Assembly: GCF_021654335.1 (NCBI RefSeq)
Contig: NZ_AP023423.1
Span: forward strand, 1,363,001 to 1,427,000
Length of the DNA stretch: 64,000 bases
Origin: Sideroxyarcus emersonii
Lineage (GTDB): Bacteria > Pseudomonadota > Gammaproteobacteria > Burkholderiales > Gallionellaceae
Direction of reading: 5' to 3'
Shown piece by piece: positions 55,833 to 64,000 of the stretch. Position numbers and translations under genes: made by a program. Under the pieces are notes generated by a model. It was not told the origin of the DNA and did not search any database. It saw only the letters and a program-made list of their open reading frames with translations. The number at the start of each line of letters is the position of its first letter. Positions within the stretch are counted from its first letter, which is position 1.

Positions 55833-56423
55833 TCAGTGCATCAGCAGCAGGTTGGAAGTGACAAAGCTCCAGGTGAGCAGCGTGAGATACATCATCGCAG
55901 CCCATGCCACCATGCCGGCTGCCAGGATGGAGCCGGACAGCAGCATGGCATGGCCTTCTTCCTCGACCTTGAGGATGGATGGCAGGCTGAAGAAGATCAG
56001 CATGCCGGAAAGGACCATCGCCGCTGCGCCTGCGGTGACATTGACGATCACGCTGGGGATGAACAGGAATAACGGCGCGATCCATAACGGTGTCGGCACC
56101 ACTACTGCGAGTTTGTAGGCATCCTCAAAGGAGGGTTTGATGCTCACCACTTCGCCCAGGCGCTGGATGACGTAGGCAACCAGGAAGGTCATCGCCAGTT
56201 CGGCAATGAAGAACACGAAACCGATGGTCTGCAGTTGCCTCTCGTTCAGCACCATCCCTGCATGCTGGCCGTAGGTGACGCCGGCGTAATGGATCATGAC
56301 CGGCGGCAGCACGGAGAGCGGCAATGCATACAGGAAGAACAGTTTCAAGACCGAGATATGACTGTGGGTCAAGGTTTCCCATCCGAGGAAGTGGGACATG
56401 CGAGGTAAATGGAGTTGCGCCAT
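55833..56423 (-). CDS. YIP1-family inner-membrane protein
   Basis: A 196-residue protein with five or so transmembrane helices and a soluble N-terminus (LHLPRMSHFLGWETLTHSH). It shows the YIP1-type arrangement seen in many bacterial proteins of unknown role. The start at 56423 has GGAGG seven bases upstream; an in-frame ATG at 56501 lacks one. It has its own terminator. Confidence 0.75.
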   Translation of the reverse strand: MAQLHLPRMSHFLGWETLTHSHISVLKLFFLYALPLSVLPPVMIHYAGVTYGQHAGMVLNERQLQTIGFVFFIAELAMTFLVAYVIQRLGEVVSIKPSFEDAYKLAVVVPTPLWIAPLFLFIPSVIVNVTAGAAAMVLSGMLIFFSLPSILKVEEEGHAMLLSGSILAAGMVAWAAMMYLTLLTWSFVTSNLLLMH

Positions 56424-56634
56424 GATGAACCTCCTGACTTGTGATGTTGCGGGGTTACATAGACCGCAATAGTTGAGGAAAGTTACGGGGGTATATGACA
56501 CGCAGGAAGGGTCGGAGCGGCTATGGGCGAGCCGGGAAAATCAATGATCCCGGTTCGAAATGCTTTTCTGCATGCCGTACGCGCACGATGCGGCATGCCG
56601 GAAAAGGCAGCTCGAACCTGGGTGCAGGGTTGCG

Positions 56635-57309
56635 TCAGAACTTGAGGACCAGGCCGGCGGATGCCATGGTGAGGGTCACTTTCGCGGTGCCCGGAAGACC
56701 ATATTGGCCGTAGACATCGTAGGTGCCGAAATTCTCGAACTGCGCACGGATGGCGAAGCTGGAACTGATGTCGATCTGGCAGCCGATGCCGTAGGTCAGG
56801 GCGTTCTTGGCCGAATTGACGATGCCGATATTGTTTAATGACACGCCGGTGTAGTTGTTGCTGGTGTTGAGCTTTTCCTGGAACTCGGCGCGCGCGACGC
56901 CGATCTTGCCGAAGAACGAGACGGAGTCGCCCACGTGCAAGGTGCCCGTGCCGGCAAACGCCCATCCTCCGGATTTCAGCGACCAGTTGGACTGGTAAGG
57001 CACGCCCGTCATGAGTACCGTGCCATATCCCTGGGCATTGCCGAAATCCCCGTAACTCGCTTCCATGCCCCACGTGGGGGTGAACTGGTAGTCGTAGGCC
57101 AGGCGATAGGCCTTATGTCCTTCCGAGCATCCGGTTCCATTCATGACGGCGGTATACCATGGCGAGGTACAGGCGTTCTTTTCCTTGGCGTAACCGGCAT
57201 TGATGATCAGCGCCGATCTGGTCACTTCCGAATAATTGCCAGCCCAGGCCGGGGTTGCCGATAAGGCGATGATCGCTGCCAGCGCGCATGTCTTCAGGTA
57301 GTTCAACAT
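56635..57309 (-). CDS. Outer-membrane beta-barrel protein
   Basis: A 224-residue protein with a signal peptide (MLNYLKTCALAAIIALSATPAWA). The rest is amphipathic beta-strands, about eight, ending in the typical C-terminal Phe (GLVLKF) for BAM assembly. Two cysteines (CTSPWY, GCSEG) may form a periplasmic disulfide. It resembles the OmpA/OmpW beta-barrel group without a known ligand. GGAG precedes the start. A GCATGCCG/CGGCATGC hairpin (56570-56598) follows its stop. Confidence 0.8.
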   Translation of the reverse strand: MLNYLKTCALAAIIALSATPAWAGNYSEVTRSALIINAGYAKEKNACTSPWYTAVMNGTGCSEGHKAYRLAYDYQFTPTWGMEASYGDFGNAQGYGTVLMTGVPYQSNWSLKSGGWAFAGTGTLHVGDSVSFFGKIGVARAEFQEKLNTSNNYTGVSLNNIGIVNSAKNALTYGIGCQIDISSSFAIRAQFENFGTYDVYGQYGLPGTAKVTLTMASAGLVLKF

Positions 57310-57360
57310 TTAGTCTGCTCCATTCGGGTCGATTGAATTATTGGGGGCGATGAACAACAC

Positions 57361-57380
57361 GGGGCAGCCAGGCTGCCCCG
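57361..57380. terminator. GC-rich hairpin after the lipoprotein gene
   Basis: GGGGCAG/CTGCCCC around a six-base loop lies 14 bases past the stop of the 57394-57828 gene. No T-run follows, so it may be a mRNA 3'-end stabiliser more than a true terminator. Confidence 0.4.
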
Positions 57381-57393
57381 GTGATCGGTTCGT

Positions 57394-57828
57394 TCATTTC
57401 TTGTTCTGGTAGATGTTGTCGACGACCTCGTCGACCATCTCTTGCGGCGACTTGCGTGTCAGCGAGGTATGCAGCGAGTTGCCCGTGGCCAGTTGGGCAC
57501 CGGTCTTCGGATCGTTGATGTTGATGGTCAGTTCCAGCATGTACATGGTCATGTCCCACATCCATTTGTCGATGTAGACGACCACCGCATCGACGTTGGC
57601 CGGCGGAGCTTCTTCACCGGTGGTGACGGTGACGCCCTTGCTGCGGAATTTGTCGGCAACCAGCTCGTTGATCTTGCGTCCGTCGGCCGGGATCTTCTTC
57701 ACGTACATGGTTTTCAGCGCCGACAGGTTGGTCGACGGACTGACATTGGCGGTGGCATGATTGGCGCAACCGGTGGTCATTGAAGCGACAAGTCCCAGAA
57801 TTGCGGCCAGTCTCAGAAAATTCTTCAC
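57394..57828 (-). CDS. Small lipoprotein of unknown role
   Basis: A 144-residue protein with a lipoprotein signal (MKNFLRLAAILGLVASM) and lipobox TTGC. The mature part has beta-rich sequence with VVVYIDKWMWDMTMYMLELTININDPKTG. The start codon is GTG with AAGGGG upstream. It is the minus-strand gene downstream of repeat copy C (core 72 bases from its start). Confidence 0.78.
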   Translation of the reverse strand: MKNFLRLAAILGLVASMTTGCANHATANVSPSTNLSALKTMYVKKIPADGRKINELVADKFRSKGVTVTTGEEAPPANVDAVVVYIDKWMWDMTMYMLELTININDPKTGAQLATGNSLHTSLTRKSPQEMVDEVVDNIYQNKK

Positions 57829-58202
57829 AACATTCCCCTTTGGTCTATTGAATGAATGAACAACGATCTTGTGCTGCAGGTGCTATCGATACTTCGCAGC
57901 GAAGACTAGCAGCAATGACCCTGCTGTCATATATGCCAAAAGATATAGACCTTCAGCTAAACCGAACCGGTTCGTCCACGCATACGGCCTTGTTTTGCGC
58001 ATCGAAATTCCATTTTTCTTGCCTGTGCACATTCTCGCCACGCCATTTCGGCATTCGATATTTGTCTTTTGTTTTCAAGAAATAACCGGGATTTCCGCCT
58101 CAATTCATCACTTGCCTTTCTGTCCTGCCTGCTAACGTGTCAACATGCGGCAAAACCGCAATCGATGGCCATCAGATATGCCGGCATTCAGGGATAAAAA
58201 AT
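57829..58202. other. 374-bp intergenic region between divergent genes
   Basis: It holds repeat copy C (57873-57953). The remainder is AT-richer with no convincing gene or strong promoter; an in-frame ATG at 58137 would extend the chemoreceptor by 22 non-signal residues and is rejected. Confidence 0.6.
57873..57953 (-). repeat. Dispersed structured repeat, copy C
   Basis: The core is 57900-57953 (54 bp). The stem arms GCTGC 57873-57877 and GCAGC 57896-57900 enclose a loop with GATACTTC. It is identical to copy B over the last 21 bases, TATGCCAAAAGATATAGACC plus T. Confidence 0.75.
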
Positions 58203-59867
58203 ATGAATCTGCGCTTTGAAAATTTCCAGCTCAAATACAAGTTCGCGCTTTATTGCCTTGCAGCCTTGCTCATCGCCGAGCTTTCCTTTGCGCTGCTGGT
58301 ACAGCTTCTTGAAGTGCAATCTTCCTGGGCGATATTGGTGACCGGGGTGGCAACGGCGCTGGTCGCAGCGCTGATCTTCTATTGGTTGATCGCGCGCCAG
58401 CTCGTTAGCCTGAGGGACATCGCAGAACAATTGGCCAGGCTGGGCAAGGGAGACATCACGGCCCGGGTCGTATGGCAGGAAGCCCGCAAAGAGGCGGTGC
58501 AGGACGAGGCTGCGTTGCTGCAGCGGGTTGACCAGTTGGCCAAGACCTTCTCCGCTTATTTCCAGGGCGGCTTCTCGTTGCATCCCGAAGCCATGCAGAC
58601 GGTGGGAAAGACCCAGGTGCCGGCGCTGAAGAACGAGCAGACGATACTCAACATGAACTTCAGCCAGGTGGATCGTTTGTTCGCCGAGACGAAAGGCGTG
58701 GCGACAATCTTTGCTCGACGCGGCGAAGACTTCGTCCGGATTGCCACTTGCCTGAAGATGCAGAACGGCACGCGTGTGGTCGGCACGATGCTCGACAGTA
58801 CCCGCCCTGCTTATGGCAGTTTGCTCAAGGGACAGGCCTTCACTGGCCGCGCCAGACTGTTCGGCACCGACTACATGACCCAGTACAACCCGGTGAAGGG
58901 ACGCTCCGGCGAGGTCATCGGTGCCTTGTTCGTGGGGCTGGAGATCGCACGCGCAGCCCTTGCCGGGAATGAGATCGCTGCGCTGGCACAGGGCGTCAAC
59001 AGTGTGGCGGAAGAATTCGGCAGTTTCGTCAATGCCATCGTCAAGGCTGCCGAGGCGGTGGCCGATGCCTCCAGCGAACTGGCGGCCAACTCGGCCAAGG
59101 CTGCGCACAACTCGGAGCAGCAAAGCGAGGCTGCTTCCTCGACAGCGGCGGCCGTGGAAGAAGTCACCGTCAGCATCACCCTGGTTGCCGAACGCGCGCA
59201 GGAAACCGAGAGCGCCTCGGCTGGCGCCAGCGACCTGTCGGAAGATGCACAGCGACTGATACAGGAAGCCTCCAGCAAGATCGCCCGCATCGCCGACTCC
59301 GTGAATGACCTGTCACAGGCAATCGTCACCCTCAAGGATCATTCGACCGAGATCGGCGGCATCGTGCAGGTGATCAAGGACATCGCCGATCAAACCAACC
59401 TGCTGGCCCTGAACGCCGCCATCGAAGCGGCGCGCGCCGGCGAACAGGGGCGTGGCTTTGCCGTGGTGGCGGACGAAGTGCGCAAGTTGTCGGAACGGAC
59501 AGGACAGGCGACGCTTCGGATCGCCGAGATGATCGACTCGATCAAGCAGGAGATCTCGGCTGCCACGCAAGGCATGTCTGCCAGCAGAGGCTATGTCGAC
59601 GAGGGGGTGGTGCAGGTCAAGAGCGTGCATGACGCCCTGAACAGGATCAAGGACGGTTCCCACCAGATCGTGTCGATGATCGGGGAGATCAGCGCTGCTA
59701 CCAGGGAACAAAGCATGGCCAGCACCGAGATCACGCATAACGTGGAAAAGATCGCCCAGATGACGGAGGGCAACAGTTCGGTGATTGCGGAGGTGTCGAG
59801 TTCGGCCGCCCATCTCGAGCACATGTCCTCGACCTTGCAGAACATGGCACATCGATTCAGGCTGTAG
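58203..59867 (+). CDS. Methyl-accepting chemotaxis protein with Cache-like module after the membrane hairpin
   Basis: The 554-residue protein has two transmembrane helices at about 12-35 and 43-64 with almost no periplasmic loop. A HAMP-like stretch follows, then a Cache_3/Cache_2-like sensor (about 130-260; [39 protein letters not shown]) and the signalling domain (core [29 protein letters not shown]). Because the Cache-like part comes after both helices it should face the cytoplasm. The start is ATG 58203. It has no che genes beside it. Confidence 0.87.
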   Translation: MNLRFENFQLKYKFALYCLAALLIAELSFALLVQLLEVQSSWAILVTGVATALVAALIFYWLIARQLVSLRDIAEQLARLGKGDITARVVWQEARKEAVQDEAALLQRVDQLAKTFSAYFQGGFSLHPEAMQTVGKTQVPALKNEQTILNMNFSQVDRLFAETKGVATIFARRGEDFVRIATCLKMQNGTRVVGTMLDSTRPAYGSLLKGQAFTGRARLFGTDYMTQYNPVKGRSGEVIGALFVGLEIARAALAGNEIAALAQGVNSVAEEFGSFVNAIVKAAEAVADASSELAANSAKAAHNSEQQSEAASSTAAAVEEVTVSITLVAERAQETESASAGASDLSEDAQRLIQEASSKIARIADSVNDLSQAIVTLKDHSTEIGGIVQVIKDIADQTNLLALNAAIEAARAGEQGRGFAVVADEVRKLSERTGQATLRIAEMIDSIKQEISAATQGMSASRGYVDEGVVQVKSVHDALNRIKDGSHQIVSMIGEISAATREQSMASTEITHNVEKIAQMTEGNSSVIAEVSSSAAHLEHMSSTLQNMAHRFRL

Positions 59868-59908
59868 TGCGTCGGTCCTGCAGTATCGCCGGCCAGGCCG
59901 GCACCGGC

Positions 59909-60454
59909 TCAGTTCTCGCGCTGGCCGCCCTGCTGTTCCGCCGCGCTGAACAGGTAGGGATCGACCTTGGCGGCTTCGCTGCAGCGGAGTGCGGATGCCA
60001 GCAGGTGTTTCGCTTCGTCGATCTCGCGGGCATTCTCTTTTTTGGTCATGTCGAAGACCCATTGGCCCAGGAAATAACCCAGGACCGCCCCGCCGATCGC
60101 GCCGAACAGCCCCAATCCCCATTGACCGATCACCACCGGCCCGATATAGGCCGCCGCCAGCAGCGGCCAGGGGTGCTGTCCTGCCTTCGCTTCCGCCTTT
60201 GACACACCCTCCTTCGCCAGCGATACATCCTGCTCGCATTTGATCAGGTAAAGCTGGTCGAGCCTCCCGGTGGTCGAGATCAGTTTGTTCCTGAGCTCAG
60301 GGTCCGCCACGGAATAATAGGCATCGCGCAATTTGGCGGGTGAACCGGTCTCCCGCGCCTGCCTGACTGCCTGGCCGATCGCGGCTTTCGCTTCCAGCTT
60401 ATCGATCAACGCACTCAGTTGGTCCATCTCGCGCTGCACTTCATTCTCTCCCAT
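59909..60454 (-). CDS. Hypothetical protein with a glycine-rich membrane hairpin
   Basis: A 181-residue protein. The N-terminal helix (about 1-95) is charged. A hydrophobic Gly-rich part (LLAAAYIGPVVIGQWGLGLFGAIGGAVLGYFLGQWVFDM, about 100-138) spans the membrane. The tail is acidic and Gln-rich. I do not recognise it. ATG 60454 follows GGGGGAG. The gene is convergent with the chemoreceptor. Confidence 0.65.
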   Translation of the reverse strand: MGENEVQREMDQLSALIDKLEAKAAIGQAVRQARETGSPAKLRDAYYSVADPELRNKLISTTGRLDQLYLIKCEQDVSLAKEGVSKAEAKAGQHPWPLLAAAYIGPVVIGQWGLGLFGAIGGAVLGYFLGQWVFDMTKKENAREIDEAKHLLASALRCSEAAKVDPYLFSAAEQQGGQREN

Positions 60455-60538
60455 TTGCAACTCCCCCGATTCTTGTTTTCAACTGCCGCTGGCGTGATGC
60501 CGACTTGCGCCGACAAGCATACACCGGTTTCGCGCCCG

Positions 60539-61444
60539 CTATTTCTGCGCCTTCACGATACTCATCGCAGTCGCCACCATCGTCCCCATGTCCGCCAGAT
60601 TGCCGGGCAGGATGAGGGTGTTGCCTTCCTTGGCGACGTTACCGAAGGCTTCGACGTATTTTTCCGCGACCTTGAGGTTGACCGCATCCATGCCCCCCGG
60701 TAACTGGATGGCCTGTGCGACTTGCTGGATCGCCTGTGCGGTGGCCGCAGCGACGGCCTTGATGGCTTCAGCCTGGCCCTGTGCAGTGTTGATCGCCGCC
60801 TGTTTCTCGCCTTCTGAACGCTGGATGAAGGCTTCGCGTTCGCCGGTGGCGATGTTGATCTGTTCTTGCTTGCGCCCTTCCGAGGCGGCGATCAGTGCGC
60901 GCTTCTCGCGCTCGGCGGTGATCTGCGCCTGCATGGCATGCAGGATTTCTTTCGGCGGCGTCAGGTCCTTGATCTCGTAGCGCAGCACCTTGACGCCCCA
61001 GCTGGTGGCTGCCTCGTCCAGCGCGGCCACCACGGCGCGATTGATGTCGTCGCGTTCTTCAAAGGTCTTGTCCAGCTCCATCTTGCCGATCACCGAACGC
61101 AAGGTGGTCTGCGCCAGCTGTGTGATCGCCATGATGTAGTTGCTGGTGCCGTAGGAGGCCAGCCGGGGATCGGTCACCTGGAAATACAGGATGCCGTCGA
61201 CCTGCAACTGGGTATTGTCCTTGGTGATGCAGATCTGGCTGGGTACATCGAGCGGGACTTCCTTGAGCAGGTGTTTGTAGGCGACGCTGTCGATGAACGG
61301 GATGACGATGTTCAGGCCGGGGGACAGCACCGCATGGAAGCGCCCCAGGCGTTCCACCACCCAGGCGTGCTGCTGGGGCACGACCTTGAGCGCCTTGACG
61401 ATGAAGATGATGGCTGCAACCAGTATGAACAGGGCGATTTCCAT
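60539..61444 (-). CDS. qmcA: SPFH/Band 7 paraslipin (QmcA-like)
   Basis: A 301-residue membrane protein with an N-terminal helix (about 3-20) and an SPFH domain (VVPQQHAWVVERLGRFHAVLSPGLNIVIPFID). A coiled-coil rich in A, E and Q follows (AEREKRALIAASEGRKQEQINIA). It organises membrane microdomains, and relatives regulate FtsH. GGAGGAAAC precedes the ATG. It is paired with nfeD. Confidence 0.93.
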   Translation of the reverse strand: MEIALFILVAAIIFIVKALKVVPQQHAWVVERLGRFHAVLSPGLNIVIPFIDSVAYKHLLKEVPLDVPSQICITKDNTQLQVDGILYFQVTDPRLASYGTSNYIMAITQLAQTTLRSVIGKMELDKTFEERDDINRAVVAALDEAATSWGVKVLRYEIKDLTPPKEILHAMQAQITAEREKRALIAASEGRKQEQINIATGEREAFIQRSEGEKQAAINTAQGQAEAIKAVAAATAQAIQQVAQAIQLPGGMDAVNLKVAEKYVEAFGNVAKEGNTLILPGNLADMGTMVATAMSIVKAQK

Positions 61445-61453
61445 GTTTCCTCC

Positions 61454-61879
61454 TTAATGTTGCTGCGGTTTGCGATGCGTCAGGACCAGGCTGGAGCCCC
61501 GCACCGCCTTGATGTAGAACAGGCCGTCGTGCGGCGCTTCGACCGATTCGGTTTCCGCGTCCCACTCGGCGCCGCGATAGTGCACGCGCGCCGTCCCGTC
61601 GTCGTTCCATTTGAGCACCTTCACCGGCTGGCCGATATCGAGGCCGGCATCGGTCGTTTCCCTGGGCCGGCCGCTTTTCCAGCGCCGCAAAACGACGGTG
61701 CCCGCGACCACCATCAACGCACACAGCACCAGCTGCCAGCTGATGCCGGCACCGAGCAAGGCCGCCAATCCACCCGCGGCCATCGCGATGGCGATCATCA
61801 ACAGGTAAAAGGTGCCTGTTGCCATCTCCAGGCCGATCAGTATCAACGCCAACAAGAACCAGTAAGCATATATTTCCAT
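61454..61879 (-). CDS. nfeD: NfeD-family membrane protein
   Basis: A 141-residue protein with three or four transmembrane helices (about 5-70) and a C-terminal OB-fold domain (LDIGQPVKVLKWNDDGTARVHYRGAEWDA). It is a short NfeD, which always pairs with an SPFH protein. The start at 61879 follows AGAAGGAA; longer readings are not supported. It is upstream of qmcA, 9 bases apart. Confidence 0.92.
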   Translation of the reverse strand: MEIYAYWFLLALILIGLEMATGTFYLLMIAIAMAAGGLAALLGAGISWQLVLCALMVVAGTVVLRRWKSGRPRETTDAGLDIGQPVKVLKWNDDGTARVHYRGAEWDAETESVEAPHDGLFYIKAVRGSSLVLTHRKPQQH

Positions 61880-62002
61880 GGATGTTCCTTCTACCCCTCC
61901 GGGCCGCAGCCAGCCTCTCAAGCAAGGTCGCTTGCCGTCAATTATGCGGCATAAACCCGCAGGACGGAGCCTGACAGCAAAAGTATGCCCGACCCGCTCT
62001 TC

Positions 62003-62040
62003 AAAAAACAAAAGACGTGTACTGGAGCAGCACACGTCTT
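62003..62040 (-). terminator. Intrinsic terminator of the cyclase gene
   Basis: AAGACGTGT/ACACGTCTT with an 11-base loop, then TTGTTTTTT on the minus strand. It lies 26 bases after the stop of the 62067 gene. Confidence 0.88.
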
Positions 62041-62066
62041 GCGATATCCGATGTCTTGTCCGCTGC

Positions 62067-63044
62067 TTATTTGGCCGCAGCCTTGGCGGGAACGATCTTG
62101 GCCACGTAGTGCACGCAGATCGTCACTTCGCTATCCGACTTCAGTTCCTCGTCTGCCAGGCGTTCGCGTTCGCTGGCCAGGTCGAAGGTGATCCGGTTCC
62201 CCTCCGCGTCCTTGATCAGCGAGAAGTCGGTCACTTCTATGCTGGTCAGGTGTCCCGGATTGACGATGCTCTTCCAGGACATCTTGATCTTGCATTTGTC
62301 CTTGGCAGCCGGTTCGACCGGCATCTGGATCGAGTAGATGCTCGATACTTTCCTGATCTGCCCGTACGGCACGACACGTTCGACCTTTTCCCAGGTGTGC
62401 GAATTGATCGGGGTCTTGGCGGATTCCGGGATGACCACGTCTTTCGAGCAGAAAACGGTATGCGGGGAATCTTCCGCGATGCTCCTGATGTAGACCTCTT
62501 CCATGTGGAAGTCGCCTTGCAGCGCCTTGGGAATGACGTCGAGCAGGAAGGCGCCGTCGACCACGATCCCGCCCGGTTTGGCCAGGTCGTTCAGCCGGGA
62601 CGCCAGGTTCAGGATCTGGCCGGAATAATCGATGACCTCCTCGCCCGCATACAGGCAGAACGCGGTGCCCCGCGCGACGCCAAAGCCTATCCTTTCGGGC
62701 AGCGGATAGTTGATCATCAGATCGTCGGTGAACATGGTCGGGTAATCGTTGATCGCCTTCTGGCATTGCCGCAGCACGGACTCGGCGACCGACAGCAGGT
62801 CGGCCTGGTCGTATTTGTACCTGAAGGCCATCAGCAGGCCGTCGCCGGTGGGCTTGGCAAACACCGCATCGGTGAAATACACGCTGAGCAGCTTCTCGTA
62901 GAACTTGCGGATGAACATCGCGATCTCCGGCGCCTGGCGGCCGACGCTGAAGCCGGAGAAATTGCGTATGTCGCAGACGACGGCGATGACGAATTCCGAG
63001 CGCCCTTCCGCGTCCCTGAATTTCCTGATCATTTCTTCAAGCAT
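62067..63044 (-). CDS. Class III adenylate/guanylate cyclase domain protein
   Basis: A 325-residue soluble protein. The cyclase domain (about 10-200) has the two metal-binding Asp in VCDIRNFSGFS and KPTGDGLLMAF, and the transition-state Asn/Arg in ILNLASRLNDLA, so it may be active. The C-terminal part (about 200-325) is beta-rich and unassigned. It should make cAMP or cGMP, or act as a degenerate sensor. ATG 63044 was preferred over TTG 63092 because GGAAAGGGA precedes it. It lies downstream of the ABC gene on the same strand. Confidence 0.8.
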   Translation of the reverse strand: MLEEMIRKFRDAEGRSEFVIAVVCDIRNFSGFSVGRQAPEIAMFIRKFYEKLLSVYFTDAVFAKPTGDGLLMAFRYKYDQADLLSVAESVLRQCQKAINDYPTMFTDDLMINYPLPERIGFGVARGTAFCLYAGEEVIDYSGQILNLASRLNDLAKPGGIVVDGAFLLDVIPKALQGDFHMEEVYIRSIAEDSPHTVFCSKDVVIPESAKTPINSHTWEKVERVVPYGQIRKVSSIYSIQMPVEPAAKDKCKIKMSWKSIVNPGHLTSIEVTDFSLIKDAEGNRITFDLASERERLADEELKSDSEVTICVHYVAKIVPAKAAAK

Positions 63045-63116
63045 CCCGATCCCTTTCCGAAAGCTGCCGTGCAGCCAGATGTTCGATGCCAAATCCAGGC
63101 TGATGCCTCCGTGCCG

Positions 63117-64000
63117 TCAACCCAGATAAGCCGCCAGTACGCGCTCGTTCTTGGCCAGTTCTTCCGGTGTGCCCTCGACGGCGATGCGGCCGTGCTCCAG
63201 CACGTAGGCATAGTCGGCCACCTCCAGCGCGCTCTTGGCAAACTGCTCGACCAGCAACATGGTGATGCCGGCCTCCTTCAGCTTGTTGATGATGACGAAG
63301 ACTTCCTGCACGATGACCGGTGCGAGGCCCATGGAAGGTTCGTCCAGCAGGATGATCTTGGGGTTGGCCATCAGCGCGCGCCCGATGGCCAGCATCTGCT
63401 GCTCGCCGCCGGACAGTGTGCCAGCCGCCTGCTTGCGTCTTTCGTGCAGGCGCGGGAAGAGCGCATAGACTTTTTCCAGGTCCGCACCGGCTTTGGATGC
63501 GAAGCCGAATACCTTGGGCAGGCGGGTATACGCGCCGAGCAGCAGGTTGTCCTCGACCGAGAGCGGCGCGAATATCTTGCGCCCTTCCGGCGAGTGCGCC
63601 AGACCGAGGCGCGAGATCCGGGAGGCGCCCAGATGCTGCACTTCCTTGCCATCCAGCAGCACCTTGCCCTTGCTCGGTTTCAGCATGCCGGACAGCACGC
63701 GCATGGCCGTGGTCTTGCCGGCGCCGTTCGCGCCGATCAGCGCGACCACGGAACCCGTCCTCACCTCGAAACTGGCGCCGCTCAGCACTTCGCTGGCGCC
63801 ATAGCCGGCATGCAGGTTTTCGACGCGCAGCATGGTGGATTCGCCGAGTTTCCTGGACGAGGTCGATGCTTCCTTGCTGTCGCCCAGATAAGCGGCGATC
63901 ACGTGGGGATCGCGCTTGACGTCATCGGGCAGGCCTTGCGCGATGATCTTTCCTTCGTCGAGGACGGTGACGAAATCGCAGACCTCGTTCACCACGCTCA
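63117..64000 (-). CDS. Fused LivG-LivF-type ABC ATPase (5' end outside window)
   Basis: This reads as one frame with two parts. The first 55 or so visible residues are the C-terminus of a LivG-type ATPase (VCDFVTVLDEGKIIAQG, then HVIAAYLGD). A linker of about 15 residues follows, then a complete LivF-type ATPase beginning MLRVENLHAGYG, with Walker A GANGAGKTT, signature LSGGEQQML and Walker B IILLDEPS. LivG and LivF usually are separate proteins. No stop lies between them, and the internal ATG 63833 has only a weak ribosome-binding site. The transport partners lie beyond the window, and the substrate is probably branched-chain amino acids or a related acid. Confidence 0.88.
   Translation of the reverse strand, partial: SVVNEVCDFVTVLDEGKIIAQGLPDDVKRDPHVIAAYLGDSKEASTSSRKLGESTMLRVENLHAGYGASEVLSGASFEVRTGSVVALIGANGAGKTTAMRVLSGMLKPSKGKVLLDGKEVQHLGASRISRLGLAHSPEGRKIFAPLSVEDNLLLGAYTRLPKVFGFASKAGADLEKVYALFPRLHERRKQAAGTLSGGEQQMLAIGRALMANPKIILLDEPSMGLAPVIVQEVFVIINKLKEAGITMLLVEQFAKSALEVADYAYVLEHGRIAVEGTPEELAKNERVLAAYLG

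Noticed and set aside
49306..57953. The dispersed repeat as a sigma-54 promoter (TTTTGGCATAT on the minus strand)
   Set aside because: The -24 GG is present but the -12 GC is missing at the required 10-base spacing in all three copies.

Overview
The window is 64 kb of a GC-rich proteobacterial chromosome. Gene order and sequence style point to a betaproteobacterium, plausibly of the Nitrosomonadales/Gallionellaceae type; this is an inference from synteny and not a database result. Coding density is high, most genes sit in short operons, and all nine tRNA genes found encode CCA.

Region 1 (1-16000) is core genome. It holds a GlrK/QseG/GlrR-type two-component operon (minus strand, cut by the window edge), tRNA-Ser, and the gloB / methyltransferase-rnhA-dnaQ arrangement that also occurs in E. 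coli. These are followed by an alpha/beta hydrolase, an HI0933-type flavoprotein, a LemA-TPM-TPM operon, a CYTH-CHAD protein, Rep helicase, tRNA-Leu, tRNA-Gly, tRNA-Cys, DksA and a Maf protein.

Region 2 (16000-26300) is the fatty-acid supercluster yceD-rpmF-plsX-fabH-fabD-fabG-acpP-fabF-pabC-mltG-tmk-holB-tatD, in the same order as in E. coli. It makes malonyl/acyl-ACP chains and links them to phospholipid, folate, cell-wall and replication functions.

Region 3 (26300-47450) contains a MATE exporter, a 39-residue histidine-rich membrane peptide, tRNA-Val, gltX, tRNA-Ala, tRNA-Glu and a TAXI-type binding protein. Next come a PAS chemoreceptor with a CxxCH haem motif, a PAS-GGDEF cyclase, a qor-eamA-catalase operon, a GMC oxidoreductase with a histone-deacetylase-like enzyme divergent from a Pat-type protein acetyltransferase, a GAF-GGDEF cyclase and tex. 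The tex gene carries an in-frame inverted-repeat insertion.

Region 4 (47600-51800) is a small accessory island: an AT-richer P-loop ATPase, an unrecognised gene, and RelE/Phd-like and VapC/VapB-like toxin-antitoxin pairs. Two copies of a 54-bp repeat with an adjoining stem-loop lie here. A third copy is at 57.9 kb.

Region 5 (51800-64000) has an SDR, an HDOD protein, a long Ala/Lys/Glu helix protein built on an 18-residue period, envelope proteins, a second chemoreceptor, nfeD-qmcA, a class III nucleotide cyclase and a LivG-LivF ABC ATPase that reads as one fused frame. Signalling genes are dense throughout (two GGDEF, one class III cyclase, two chemoreceptors, one HDOD, one two-component system).

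The strongest leads are the structured three-copy repeat, the haem-motif chemoreceptor, the in-frame repeat in tex, the LivG-LivF fusion, the 39-aa peptide gene and the shared GCGC discriminator of the tRNA-type promoters.
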